From contig NZ_CP036298.1 in NCBI RefSeq assembly GCF_007752135.1, forward strand, positions 744,001-808,000: a stretch of DNA of 64,000 nt, read 5' to 3'. Positions 55,949-64,000 of the stretch are shown piece by piece. The translations under genes and the position numbers were made by a program. Position 1 is the first letter of the stretch. Every line of letters starts with the position of its first letter. Under the pieces are notes generated by a model. It saw nothing but the letters and a program-made list of their open reading frames with translations, was not told the DNA's origin and made no database searches. This DNA comes from Aureliella helgolandensis (GTDB lineage: Bacteria; Planctomycetota; Planctomycetia; Pirellulales; Pirellulaceae).

Positions 55949-55998
55949 GAGAGTAAGAGAGTAAGAGAGTAAGAGAGTAAGAGAGTAAGAGAGTAAGA
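55943..55998. repeat. 8-bp microsatellite, seven copies
   Basis: GAGTAAGA is repeated seven times perfectly. The same unit occurs about twice after the A1 copy (55303-55318), which suggests that it expanded at the right edge of the second unit. Confidence 0.95.
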
Positions 55999-56028
55999 GA
56001 GAGGGGGCGGGTTGGTCGGGAGAATGCT

Positions 56029-56877
56029 CTATTCAGGCAGTTCTTCGCTGGGGAGGGGGATTTTTCCACCATAGAATTTGGTGATGTCGATTCCGCCACG
56101 TTGCTCTTGCTCCAGCAAGCGGATGCGGGTTTCCATCTGTTCGATACGCCGCTGTAGCCTAGGGATCAGGCTTGGAATGGGGTCTATCGGTTCCAGACGC
56201 GGGACGGCCGGATATCCCAGTTGTCGCTGCATGGCGGCAAAGAGGAAGAGCGGGTCCTTATGACGGTTGGCTTGGGCGATTCTGCCCTCTCCCAGGCCGA
56301 ACAGGATTGGAGCTTCCGGTTCGGTGATCCCCAGACGCGAACGCGCCTCAAAATACAATTGGCTGCGCCCGTAAATCATGTCGGACAATTCCACCAACCC
56401 CAACTGACGCCGCAGGATCAACAGCCAGGCCTGCCAGTCCGGAGGATAGAATGTGTCGTCCGCCATGGCCTTGAGACCTCGATCATAGTTGAGCCGATTT
56501 CGCGACAGGGCTTCAAACTGATAGAAGAACAAGCCTTCTGGGGAAATCGATTCCTGCGCACGGTAGTTGGCTTCCGCCGACAGAATCTTGAGCGCCGTCC
56601 GATAGTCGAATCGTCCGCTATCGGTTTCGGCTTCTGCAATCAGGAAGGTTTGGAAGGGAGCAAAGTAGTGTTTGAGTAGAAGCATGCCGGTGCTCATCAG
56701 CCCATGATGCTTGAGCTCCCCGAGCAGCAGGTCAATGGCCATGGGAAGGTGAGTGGTGGCGAGCAATTCAAACTTGGTCTGCTCCAGAAGATCTTGGAGT
56801 GGTAGGCTCTGGCCTAGTCGCTCTACTAAAACACGGAAGAAATAGGCTTGTTCAATATACTCTTCGCGTTCAAGCAT
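56029..56877 (-). CDS. Conserved-type hypothetical protein
   Basis: This 282-residue soluble protein is rich in alpha-helices (MLEREEYIEQAYFFRVLVERL at the start, and a coiled-coil-like LQRRIEQMETRIRLLEQEQR near residue 250). There is no signal peptide, membrane helix or catalytic motif that I can identify. Similar sequences are familiar from planctomycetes as unnamed proteins. Its start faces away from the DUF559 pair. Neighbours give no clue to function. Confidence 0.72.
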   Translation of the reverse strand: MLEREEYIEQAYFFRVLVERLGQSLPLQDLLEQTKFELLATTHLPMAIDLLLGELKHHGLMSTGMLLLKHYFAPFQTFLIAEAETDSGRFDYRTALKILSAEANYRAQESISPEGLFFYQFEALSRNRLNYDRGLKAMADDTFYPPDWQAWLLILRRQLGLVELSDMIYGRSQLYFEARSRLGITEPEAPILFGLGEGRIAQANRHKDPLFLFAAMQRQLGYPAVPRLEPIDPIPSLIPRLQRRIEQMETRIRLLEQEQRGGIDITKFYGGKIPLPSEELPE

Positions 56878-56968
56878 GGGAGGTTTCCAATGGATTGCAG
56901 GATAGTTGCAGTGAGGGGGTGCAGCAAGGAACGGGAGGTGCCGGGCTCGGGTGGTTTGTCGAATGCTG

Positions 56969-57898
56969 TCACTCGCCGCTACGATCCGTAGCAGCCGTTT
57001 GCTCGAGCAAATGGGACTTGAGGAATGCTACGGTTTTCTCCGCTGCTGAGCGATCGATAAAAGTAAGCAAGTGTCCTTTGCCCTGGACGGTCAGGAGCTC
57101 GGATTCAACGGATAGTTCTCGTAATCTTTCATAGAATCGGCGACTACTGCTGTACGGCACGATCAGATCGCTGGAACCATGAAAGAGGAATATTGGGCAG
57201 GTATCTCGACTCGCAAACTCCATGGGGGAAGCGGCGCGGTAGAGTTCGGGTTGCTCGCGTCGGCTACCCCCCATAACCTGAGACAGCATCTGATTGTCGA
57301 GTGGGATATGGGTAAAGTCGCTGGGGAGTCCCCCGGCCACGCAAGCGGAAATGGTCGGTTCGCCAGGGAGTGGCTGGCAGGCCAGCATGGCCACCAATTG
57401 GGCTCCCGCAGAATACCCCCATAAGCCCAGCTTCTGGGGATCGGCTCGCCAAGCGGTCGCGTGTTGGGCCGCCCAACGCAAGGCAAAGCGGCAGTCGTCC
57501 AGTTGGGCGGGATAGATGTGTTGCGGTGCTAGGCGGTACTGGATCGCCACTGCCGCAAAACCATTTTCGGCGAGCTGGCGCGCATGACGCTCCACATTGG
57601 ATTTGTCACCTGCCGACCAGGCGCCGCCATGGACCATCATGACCAAGGGGCAGACTGTTTCTCCGGCGGGACGATACAGATCCGCCTCCAGCTTTTGGCC
57701 GTCGATCTCTCGAACCAGTAGATTGCGCTCGATGTGCAATGGGGAGGTGGGCTGCGGCTCGGCCCCTTCCAGGGGAAGTATCCCCTGGAAAAATATTGCG
57801 AAAAGCAGAGGTGCCCAGAGTGCTGGCCCCAGCAGACAGAATGCAGCCGGCTGCAGTGTCAGTTGGAGTCGTGTAGTCTGGACGCGTACACCGAACAT
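56969..57898 (-). CDS. Secreted alpha/beta-hydrolase (BD-FAE-like esterase)
   Basis: This 309-residue esterase of the BD-FAE/acetyl-esterase type has a signal peptide (about residues 16-45, LQPAAFCLLGPALWAPLLFA). The oxyanion-hole motif is MMVHGGAWSAGDKS. The nucleophile elbow is GLWGYSAGAQLVAML (GxSxG). Asp and His of the triad are likely in HGSSDLIVPYSSS and GKGHLLTF. It may remove ester groups from plant-like or algal polysaccharides, which fits the sulfatases and other secreted hydrolases nearby, but the substrate is not shown. Confidence 0.88.
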   Translation of the reverse strand: MFGVRVQTTRLQLTLQPAAFCLLGPALWAPLLFAIFFQGILPLEGAEPQPTSPLHIERNLLVREIDGQKLEADLYRPAGETVCPLVMMVHGGAWSAGDKSNVERHARQLAENGFAAVAIQYRLAPQHIYPAQLDDCRFALRWAAQHATAWRADPQKLGLWGYSAGAQLVAMLACQPLPGEPTISACVAGGLPSDFTHIPLDNQMLSQVMGGSRREQPELYRAASPMEFASRDTCPIFLFHGSSDLIVPYSSSRRFYERLRELSVESELLTVQGKGHLLTFIDRSAAEKTVAFLKSHLLEQTAATDRSGE

Positions 57899-58212
57899 TG
57901 AAACAGCCTATTTTGTCCATGATGTAAAGGATTCGAACTTACTCCTATAATAGAGCACTGGTCTAGTTCTAGGACAGGTGAGAAGCGGCCGGTAAGGCTG
58001 AGCGGCTGACCGATTTCATCACTTTTTAGGTTCTAGCGGAAGAATTGCAGCTCATCCCGGGAGCGAACGGCATTTAACTTTGCCTTGCTCACGTCGCGGG
58101 TTGCGATTGGGACAAGCCGTGGAGCCCGTGGATCATGGCCATTCCTCGTGCTGTCCGTGTCCCTTTGCCCTATCCCTCAACTCGCAATCACAGCAGAACG
58201 ACATAACTCATT
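57899..58212. promoter_or_regulatory. Divergent intergenic region upstream of ribBA
   Basis: About 310 bp lie between the esterase gene (minus) and ribBA (plus). I looked for an FMN riboswitch and did not see the conserved RFN sequences. There is no convincing Shine-Dalgarno before ribBA. Promoters for both genes should be here. Confidence 0.45.
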
Positions 58213-59418
58213 ATGACTAAGCAGTTTAGCTCCGTGCAATCCGCCGTGGACGCCATTCGTCGCGGGGAAGTCGTGATCGTTCTTGACGCCGAGGATCGTG
58301 AAAATGAGGGTGATTTCATCTGCGCGGCAGAGAATGTCACTCCCGAAACGATCAATTTCATGCTGCGAGGCCGTGGGCAACTCTGCTGCCCCATCCTGCC
58401 CAGTGCCAGTGAGCGGCTCAAATTGCGGCCAATCGTTGACAATAATAATGCCCCGCTGCGGACTGCCTTCCTCACTCCCGTAGACCATCTAGGAAGTTTG
58501 ACTGGAATTACCGCAGGGGAGCGCGCTGAAACGATTCGCCGGTTGGCCAGTGAAAGTTCGACAGCGGAGGATTTTGTGCAACCTGGGCACGTATATCCTC
58601 TGCTGGCCATGGAGGGGGGCGTACTACGCCGAGCTGGCCACACCGAGGCTGCCGTCGATTTGGCACGCATGGCCGGTCTGACGCCAGCGGGGGTGCTGAC
58701 CGAAATTCTGGCGGAATCTGGGGATCGAGCCACTCGCGATGAACTGCTGAAGATTGCTGAGCAGCACAACTTGGAGATTATTACCATTGAGCAACTGATT
58801 GCTCATCGCCGGGTTAATGAAAAACTGGTTACGCGTTCGGCTACCGCCAAGCTTCCGACCAAGTTCGGAGAGTTTGAGATCGCGGTATTCGGGGTTGAGT
58901 ATGAAGCTCAGGAGCCGATTGCGCTCTACATGGGCGATCTCTTGGAGCAGCGCCCACAGGCCCCTTTGGTGAGAATGCACAGCAGTTGTTTTACCGGAGA
59001 TTTGATTCAATCGCTACGCTGTGACTGCGGCGACCAGTTGCAAATGGCATTGCAGATGATTGCGTCGGAGGGCCGAGGAGCGTTGGTCTATTTGCCGCAG
59101 GAGGGACGTGGGATCGGATTAGCACAAAAGATCCGCGCCTACGCGTTACAGGAGCAGGGTTTGGATACCGTCGAGGCGAATCATGCGCTTGGCTTTAAAG
59201 CCGACATGCGGGACTACGGAGTGGGGATCCAAATCCTTAAAGAACTGGGCTTAACCGAGATCCGCTTGTTGACCAACAATCCCAAGAAGACTGAGGCCTT
59301 CAATTTGCGTGGCTTTGATTTGAAAGTGGTCGACCAGGTCCCCATTATCAGCGAATCGAATCCCCACAACGCTGCCTACTTAGCCGCCAAACGCGAGAAG
59401 CTTGGTCATAAGCTATAA
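58213..59418 (+). CDS. ribBA: Bifunctional RibBA: DHBP synthase and GTP cyclohydrolase II
   Basis: This 401-residue protein feeds riboflavin synthesis from two sides. Residues about 1-200 form 3,4-dihydroxy-2-butanone-4-phosphate synthase (VLDAEDRENEGDF, TGITAGERAETIRRL and GHVYPLLAMEGGVLRRAGHTEA). Residues about 205-400 form GTP cyclohydrolase II with the zinc Cys set (CFTGDLIQSLRCDCGDQL) and LPQEGRGIGLAQKI, then a typical NNPKKTEAF. Both halves appear complete. It is followed 9 bp later by the RDD gene, so the two may share a transcript. Confidence 0.97.
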   Translation: MTKQFSSVQSAVDAIRRGEVVIVLDAEDRENEGDFICAAENVTPETINFMLRGRGQLCCPILPSASERLKLRPIVDNNNAPLRTAFLTPVDHLGSLTGITAGERAETIRRLASESSTAEDFVQPGHVYPLLAMEGGVLRRAGHTEAAVDLARMAGLTPAGVLTEILAESGDRATRDELLKIAEQHNLEIITIEQLIAHRRVNEKLVTRSATAKLPTKFGEFEIAVFGVEYEAQEPIALYMGDLLEQRPQAPLVRMHSSCFTGDLIQSLRCDCGDQLQMALQMIASEGRGALVYLPQEGRGIGLAQKIRAYALQEQGLDTVEANHALGFKADMRDYGVGIQILKELGLTEIRLLTNNPKKTEAFNLRGFDLKVVDQVPIISESNPHNAAYLAAKREKLGHKL

Positions 59419-59427
59419 GGCGGGCCG

Positions 59428-60330
59428 ATGAGAACTTCCCTTGATTCCAAACTCGATTGCCACGTCCGAGTCATCACTCCGGAGAACATCGAGTTTGAGT
59501 ACGCCTTGGCGGGGCCGTTTCAGCGTTTGCCCGCGTTTGCCTTTGATTTCGCAATTCGCGTTGTCGCGTTTTTCGCCCTCGTCTTTTTGATGGCGCTCAC
59601 CTCGGGATTGTTCTCGATCAATTCCTCGCTAGTGAGTATCGTTGCGCTACTCCTCTTTTTCTTCCTGAGCTGGTTCTACGGAATTTATTTTGAAACCCGG
59701 TTCAATGGCCGCACGATAGGCAAAATGGTCTTTCGATTGCGTGTCATATCGACGGACGGTCGTCCCATCAATGGAGCGCAGGCTGCGCTCCGAAATTTGC
59801 TGCGATTGGCGGACATGTGTGTCCTGCTATCGCTGCAGATATTCGATCCAGAAGCCCCGCCAGCTTTCCTGATTCCTACCATGTCCGTCGGTTTAGTCGT
59901 CATGACTCTTTCCCCAAAACTACAGCGGCTTGGGGATTTGGCAGCGGGAACTCTTGTGGTTTCAGAGCAGCGCCGCAGTACTCCACTGGTACTGCAGCCC
60001 GAAGATTTGCGAGCATTTGGGTTGGCGGAGCTGATTCCAGCCAACTATGTGGTGTCCAGTTCGTTGGCGCAGACCACCGGCACCTATATGGAAAATCGGC
60101 GGCGTCTAAGTCCCGCGCGTCGAGACGAAGTAGCCAAGCATTTGGCAGAACCTCTACTCGCTCAATTTGGTATGCTCAACACCACCAGTCCTGACCTGTT
60201 AATGTGTGCCCTCTACGTGCGAACCTTCTTTTCGGAGCAGGAGCAAGAAGCGGGGCGGGAACGCTTGCGGAATGCCAATTCGCAGGCTGGTAACATGCCC
60301 CCACAACTAGACCGCACGGTACAAGTATAA
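59428..60330 (+). CDS. RDD-family membrane protein
   Basis: This 300-residue protein has an RDD domain with about three membrane helices. The N-terminal part AGPFQRLPAFAFDFAIRVVAFFA carries the conserved Arg and Asp, and RFNGRTIGKMVFRLRVISTDG is the second signature. The C-terminal 120 residues are soluble and unrecognised. RDD proteins often sit in MoxR-type operons with SpoIIM-like and DUF4129 proteins, as here. The transport or assembly role is not established. It lies 9 bp after ribBA and 9 bp before the next gene. Confidence 0.88.
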   Translation: MRTSLDSKLDCHVRVITPENIEFEYALAGPFQRLPAFAFDFAIRVVAFFALVFLMALTSGLFSINSSLVSIVALLLFFFLSWFYGIYFETRFNGRTIGKMVFRLRVISTDGRPINGAQAALRNLLRLADMCVLLSLQIFDPEAPPAFLIPTMSVGLVVMTLSPKLQRLGDLAAGTLVVSEQRRSTPLVLQPEDLRAFGLAELIPANYVVSSSLAQTTGTYMENRRRLSPARRDEVAKHLAEPLLAQFGMLNTTSPDLLMCALYVRTFFSEQEQEAGRERLRNANSQAGNMPPQLDRTVQV

Positions 60331-60339
60331 GGATAGACG

Positions 60340-61344
60340 ATGGCACAATTGGCGGAGACGCTGGAGCAACGACGCAGCGAGTGGCAGCGGCTGGAGTACC
60401 TGCTGGCGACGTTTTCCAACGCGCGTCTGGCGGGACGTTCCGGCAATTCCCTCGCAGAATTGTCGAGTCTTTATCGTTCGGCCTGTGCGGACCTGGCGAT
60501 GGCCGAGCAGTACCGACTGTCCCCGGAAGCGGTGAACTATTTGCATGCGTTGGTCGGGCAGGCGCATAATACGATCTACCGTTCACGGCGCTTTCAGTAT
60601 CAACAATGGTGGGACATCGCATTCCGGTTGGCGCCTCAACAGATTTTTCGCGATCGCTGTGTGCAAGTGTGCGCCCTCCTGTTTTTTGGGCTCTTTTCGC
60701 TGTCGACCTACCTTGCCTACAACGAAGTCGCCTTCCCAGGGTTTGCGGAGCAAGTCCTCGGTACTGATCAGATGGTTGCGATGGAGGAGAACTTTTCTGA
60801 AGTCGATTTTGGGCGTGACCTGGACGTCAACTTGGCGATGGTGGCCTTTTATATCCAGCACAATACGGGCATCGGATTGCAGTGCTTTGCCATGGGGCCG
60901 TTGGTGATTCCAGGCCTCTACGCGACGGCCTACAATGCAACCGTGCTGGGAGCTTCGTTTGGGTATATGGCTCGGGGGGGAACCGAAGGGGGCGATGCCT
61001 TTCTCGAATTCGTTACGGCTCATGGTGCATTCGAATTGACCGCCATTGCTCTAGCGGCCGCCGCCGGGCTGCGGATCGGTATGGGGTGGCTCTTTACGCA
61101 GGGGCACTCTCGCGTGGCTTCTTTACAATTGAGAGCCAGAGAAGCAGTCCCTGTGATGGCGGTCTCTGGAGTCCTGTTTTTTCTAGCCGCACTGACCGAA
61201 GGAATCTTGTCGCCCAGTTCCGTTCCCTATTTCTTCAAAGCACTGTGGGGTGTTGCATCCAGCGCGATGTTAATGTTTTACTTCGTAGTGCTTGGCTATC
61301 CTTCCGATGCAGCGCAGGAGAAGGGGGCCTTAAGTGCAGCTTGA
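60340..61344 (+). CDS. SpoIIM-like (DUF95) membrane protein
   Basis: This 334-residue membrane protein resembles stage II sporulation protein M. Its N-terminal soluble part (LAETLEQRRSEWQRLEYLLA...) includes a SpoIIM-typical LAGRSGNSLAELSSLYRSACADLA segment. The C-terminal two-thirds has about six hydrophobic segments with YIQHNTGIGLQCFAMG and AHGAFELTAIALAAAAGLRIG. Such proteins occur outside sporulating bacteria in MoxR operons. It overlaps the next gene by 11 bp. Confidence 0.88.
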   Translation: MAQLAETLEQRRSEWQRLEYLLATFSNARLAGRSGNSLAELSSLYRSACADLAMAEQYRLSPEAVNYLHALVGQAHNTIYRSRRFQYQQWWDIAFRLAPQQIFRDRCVQVCALLFFGLFSLSTYLAYNEVAFPGFAEQVLGTDQMVAMEENFSEVDFGRDLDVNLAMVAFYIQHNTGIGLQCFAMGPLVIPGLYATAYNATVLGASFGYMARGGTEGGDAFLEFVTAHGAFELTAIALAAAAGLRIGMGWLFTQGHSRVASLQLRAREAVPVMAVSGVLFFLAALTEGILSPSSVPYFFKALWGVASSAMLMFYFVVLGYPSDAAQEKGALSAA

Positions 61345-62290
61345 TCGGACGGAAATCGTCATTCGCAGACGCAACTCCCTGGAGTTGCTTGACCTGAGCC
61401 TGCTGGTTCTCAAACGCCATTGGCGTCCTATTGCGGCGAGCGGTTTGCTACTTGGGCTTCCGTTCCTATTGCTCGATATGTGGGCCATCCAGTGGATGTT
61501 GCAGGAGGATTCGCTATGGTCGTTGGAGTACCAGGAAACATCCGAAACCGCGCAGCGTTGGCGACACGCCGCTCATCTCACGGCGCTTTTCTTCCTCCAA
61601 TTTCCCTTGCTTTCGATCCCCACGACCCTGTTCTTGGGGAATCAAATTTTCTTTCAACCCATGTCGCTACGGCAGATCGTAGCTCAATTGCGAGCGATCG
61701 CTTTCCGGTGTTTTATCGTATTGGGAGTCTTGCGACTGGGGGTGGTGGCGCTCTGCCTAGAGCTTGCAGTCAATCGTCGGGTTCCCTTTGATTCTGGCGT
61801 TGAACTTTGGATCTTAGTGATTTTCCCTGGTATCTGTCTCATCATGCGAGCTTGTTGGCCGCTAGCACCAGAGATCTTAGGGCTAGAGCGTTGTCCGCTG
61901 TGGGCGAAGGAAAAGAACGTGATTTCCTATCGGCAACGCAGCCGTCGCTTGCATCACTTGTTGTTGTCCGAAAATATTTCCAGCTTTATTGCCGCAGCCA
62001 TCTTTGGTTCGCTGCTGCTGGTCATGCTCCTCAGTCTGCAACTCTGGTTGGCCGGAATTAGCACTGGAAATTGGCAATGGGCCTGGTGGTGCGACTATAT
62101 CGCTCTTCCCGTCTCACTTTGGTGCGTTGGGTTGTTCTTGGCGGTTTTTCGGTTTCTCAACTACATCGACGTTCGAATCCGACTTGAGGGCTGGGAGATT
62201 GAGTTGTTGATGCGGGCCGAAGGCGCCCGTCTCAAACCACTGGCCAATAAATTGAACTCAGGTGCCATTCAAGAACAGGCGGCTCTATGA
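61334..62290 (+). CDS. Polytopic membrane protein of the MoxR-type operon
   Basis: This 318-residue membrane protein starts at GTG 61334, inside the SpoIIM-like gene. About six to seven hydrophobic segments are visible and there are no recognised catalytic motifs. I cannot name a family. It is probably a structural or transport partner of the neighbouring RDD and SpoIIM-like proteins. Its stop overlaps the start of the DUF4129-like gene by 4 bp (ATGA). Confidence 0.75.
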   Translation: MQLDRTEIVIRRRNSLELLDLSLLVLKRHWRPIAASGLLLGLPFLLLDMWAIQWMLQEDSLWSLEYQETSETAQRWRHAAHLTALFFLQFPLLSIPTTLFLGNQIFFQPMSLRQIVAQLRAIAFRCFIVLGVLRLGVVALCLELAVNRRVPFDSGVELWILVIFPGICLIMRACWPLAPEILGLERCPLWAKEKNVISYRQRSRRLHHLLLSENISSFIAAAIFGSLLLVMLLSLQLWLAGISTGNWQWAWWCDYIALPVSLWCVGLFLAVFRFLNYIDVRIRLEGWEIELLMRAEGARLKPLANKLNSGAIQEQAAL

Positions 62291-63132
62291 TTCGCAAATC
62301 TCTTTTGCTGCTGTTGCTGGCTCTGCTGTCTGTGGGAGGCGGATTGGATATCGCGCAGGCAGAGTCCACTCAAATCGATGCGCGATCTGCGTGGAGGGCA
62401 ATGCCAAAGACGAATTGGTATGACAAGAAAACGGAGCAGTATCTTCCGCCTGAAGTCGCTGAGCTCCAAGATAATCCGCTACGCTCCGACGGACGACAAG
62501 CTGCGCCGGAGGATTCTTCTTCCACCAGTCGCACGTGGGCGGACTGGTGGGACTCCCTCGATTTCGGCAGCGGTTGGGGCAAAGTTGGGACATTTCTGTA
62601 TTACTTCTTGCGGGTCATGGTGATCGTAGTGATCGTGGTTTTAGTGCTGGCAATCTTGAGTCTGCTGGGGTGGTATTCGTTGCGAGACTATGTTCCCAGT
62701 CGCTTTCAGGAACGCGACGACGCAATGAACCGAAAAATCGATCCTGCACGGATGGTGGATTTGCCCTTCGAGGTGCAACAGTCGGTTGGAGATCCACTAG
62801 AGGCAGCCCGTGCGGCCATGAAAGATGGTGACTACAGCCTGGGGGTCCTCTACCTTTATGGATACATGCTGCTCGTGCTCGATCGGGAACGCAAGCTGCA
62901 TCTGCAGAAAGGAAAGACCAATCGCATGTACCTTAAGGAAGTGAAGACGCAGCCTGAGCTGCACAGCATTCTCGAGACGACAGTTCTCGCCTTTGAGGAT
63001 ACTTTTTTCGGGAAGCATGTGATCGAGCGTGAGCGTTGTCTTGCGCTGTGGAATCAGTTGGACGAGTTTCACCAACTGGCCACTTCCGTCGCTTCACCCA
63101 CCGTTACTCAAGCTGTTTTGGCAGGAGTCTAA
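62287..63132 (+). CDS. DUF4129-like membrane protein
   Basis: This 281-residue protein has a signal peptide (about residues 1-24), a mostly polar region and one membrane helix (about 99-127, LYYFLRVMVIVVIVVLVLAIL). The C-terminal part fits DUF4129: DPLEAARAAMKDGDYSLGVL then YLYGYMLLVLDRERKLHLQKG, and RERCLALWNQLDEFHQL. DUF4129 is found next to transglutaminase-like, DUF58 and MoxR genes. It overlaps its upstream neighbour by 4 bp and is followed by the DUF4350-like gene with a 1-bp gap. Confidence 0.85.
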   Translation: MIRKSLLLLLLALLSVGGGLDIAQAESTQIDARSAWRAMPKTNWYDKKTEQYLPPEVAELQDNPLRSDGRQAAPEDSSSTSRTWADWWDSLDFGSGWGKVGTFLYYFLRVMVIVVIVVLVLAILSLLGWYSLRDYVPSRFQERDDAMNRKIDPARMVDLPFEVQQSVGDPLEAARAAMKDGDYSLGVLYLYGYMLLVLDRERKLHLQKGKTNRMYLKEVKTQPELHSILETTVLAFEDTFFGKHVIERERCLALWNQLDEFHQLATSVASPTVTQAVLAGV

Positions 63133-63133
63133 G

Positions 63134-64000
63134 GTGCGACCCGTGCGTGAAACCTGTGGTTCGATTCGCTTTCGCCGCCCTGCCCGTTCCGTCGCGCGCC
63201 TGACCCAGGGGGGGGGAGGCCGAAGTCTTCTGCTGTTGTTGCTGCTCCTGTGCGGAGGCTGCGGTAGCTGGGACTCTGAGTTCGGGCCGTTTGGAGAGGT
63301 GACGTCGCCTGGCCGCGATCGAGGCTTGAACGGGCTTGGGCTGCATCGCAAGCTTTGGGAACAAGCGGGAGCAAGGTGCTCGACACCTCAGCGACTCTCG
63401 CCCAAACTGGATGATGTCGATGTGATCGTCTTAGTGGGGCAAGGCTATGCGCCACCTGGGAAAATGGCTCGAGACTGGCTCGAAGACTGGCTTGCCGAAG
63501 AGACGGGCAGGACCGTGATCTATTTTGGTCGGGACTTTAACGCCGAAGTCTACTATCGAGAGAAAACACTCGGCATGGAATCCGATGCAGATAGGCGTCG
63601 CGCGGCCGAGGATCTCGCAGGCGTGTTGAGTACGGAGTTAAAGCAGCGTGTCTTCGATCTGTCAGAGAGTACGTTTTGCGGATGGTTTTATCTTGATACT
63701 ACAGCCCCACGACGCGCCTACACTGACTTCAAAGGCCCGTGGGCCGACGCTCTTAACGACCAGCCCGGCGAGTGGTCTGTCGGAGTTACCTTGCATCCGC
63801 CCGAGCCGTCGCGCTGGCAGTCGCAGTTACCAAGCTGGCTAGGAAAGAAAACCAACGGGACCGCTAGTCCACCGCTGGTTCAGCAAGCTGGCCAGTCCGA
63901 TGCCGTTACCCAACGGAGTCAGTGGACCGTTCGGGAGCTCGATAGCCAAGACGCTTGGGATGCGGAATTTGAGGATGTCGCAGTGGACACGGTGCTGCTA
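63134..64000 (+). CDS. DUF4350-like lipoprotein, truncated by the window
   Basis: The reading frame is open from GTG 63134 (or GTG 63143) to the end of the window, 289 codons without a stop, so the gene is incomplete. The N-terminus has a basic segment, then a Leu-rich helix ending in CGGCGS, a lipobox-like site. The following part (DVDVIVLVGQGYAPPGKMARDWLEDWL) resembles DUF4350. The position is that of the MoxR-type operon (RDD, SpoIIM, DUF4129, DUF4350), so genes for a MoxR ATPase and DUF58 protein would be expected next. Confidence 0.7.
   Translation, partial: MRPVRETCGSIRFRRPARSVARLTQGGGGRSLLLLLLLLCGGCGSWDSEFGPFGEVTSPGRDRGLNGLGLHRKLWEQAGARCSTPQRLSPKLDDVDVIVLVGQGYAPPGKMARDWLEDWLAEETGRTVIYFGRDFNAEVYYREKTLGMESDADRRRAAEDLAGVLSTELKQRVFDLSESTFCGWFYLDTTAPRRAYTDFKGPWADALNDQPGEWSVGVTLHPPEPSRWQSQLPSWLGKKTNGTASPPLVQQAGQSDAVTQRSQWTVRELDSQDAWDAEFEDVAVDTVLL

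Noticed and set aside
55943-55998. A CRISPR array at the 8-bp repeats
   Set aside because: The units are 8 bp with no spacers, so this is a microsatellite.
57899-58212. Possible FMN riboswitch before ribBA
   Set aside because: The conserved RFN sequences that I know for this riboswitch were not seen.

Overview
The window looks like chromosome of a planctomycete, probably of the Pirellulaceae type. This is inferred from gene content: an alternative complex III plus caa3 oxidase cluster, a Tad pilus locus carrying FHA domains, a very large protein with a kinase-like domain and a caspase-like domain, sulfatases, a DUF1080 protein, a neutral-ceramidase-like protein, a secreted BD-FAE-type esterase and an ECF-like sigma factor. 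I see no rRNA, tRNA, prophage or CRISPR array. The DNA is moderately GC-rich and densely coding.

Region 1 (66-14284, minus strand) is one respiratory cluster. Its transcription order is ActA (pentaheme cytochrome c), ActB (Mo-protein-like plus four-cluster Fe-S protein), ActC (NrfD-like), a fused ActD-ActE (membrane subunit plus cytochrome c), ActF, a small one-helix protein, a Sco copper chaperone, and CtaC (with fused cytochrome c), CtaD and CtaE. Together these would oxidise menaquinol and pass electrons through bound cytochromes to an A2-type caa3 oxidase. The layout suggests an ACIII-caa3 supercomplex.

Region 2 (15390-29663) is mixed: a degenerate HD-GYP-like protein, a TolC-like outer-membrane lipoprotein with an N-terminal 15-bp tandem repeat, a PhyH dioxygenase, a PRMT-like methyltransferase, a sugar isomerase/epimerase, RecQ (with a 14-bp tandem repeat in its leader), a DUF1080 protein, two hypothetical proteins, a YceI-like lipoprotein and an ECF-like sigma factor.

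Region 3 (29872-46811) is a Tad/Flp pilus locus in two divergent arms. The minus arm encodes CpaF, Flp pilin, prepilin peptidase, two TadE-like proteins, a TadG-like protein, another TadE-like protein, CpaB, a second CpaF with an N-terminal FHA domain, and TadB. The plus arm starts with a 1548-residue membrane protein (kinase-like, WD40, PDZ, caspase-like), followed by a secreted protein, TadC and an FHA protein. The kinase and caspase modules have both lost catalytic residues, and both FHA domains look atypical. The secretin and CpaE/TadZ are not in the window.

Region 4 (47030-57898) holds secreted hydrolases (two sulfatases, a ceramidase-like protein, an esterase), a sucrose-phosphatase-like HAD enzyme, and a tandem pair of nearly identical DUF559 nuclease genes. 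Each of these is bracketed by long GC-rich inverted repeats, and the downstream repeat encodes the end of the protein.

Region 5 (58213-64000) starts with ribBA, followed closely by genes for RDD, SpoIIM-like, polytopic membrane, DUF4129-like and DUF4350-like proteins. The last is cut by the window edge. This set is the usual partner of a MoxR ATPase and a DUF58 protein, which would be expected just beyond the window.
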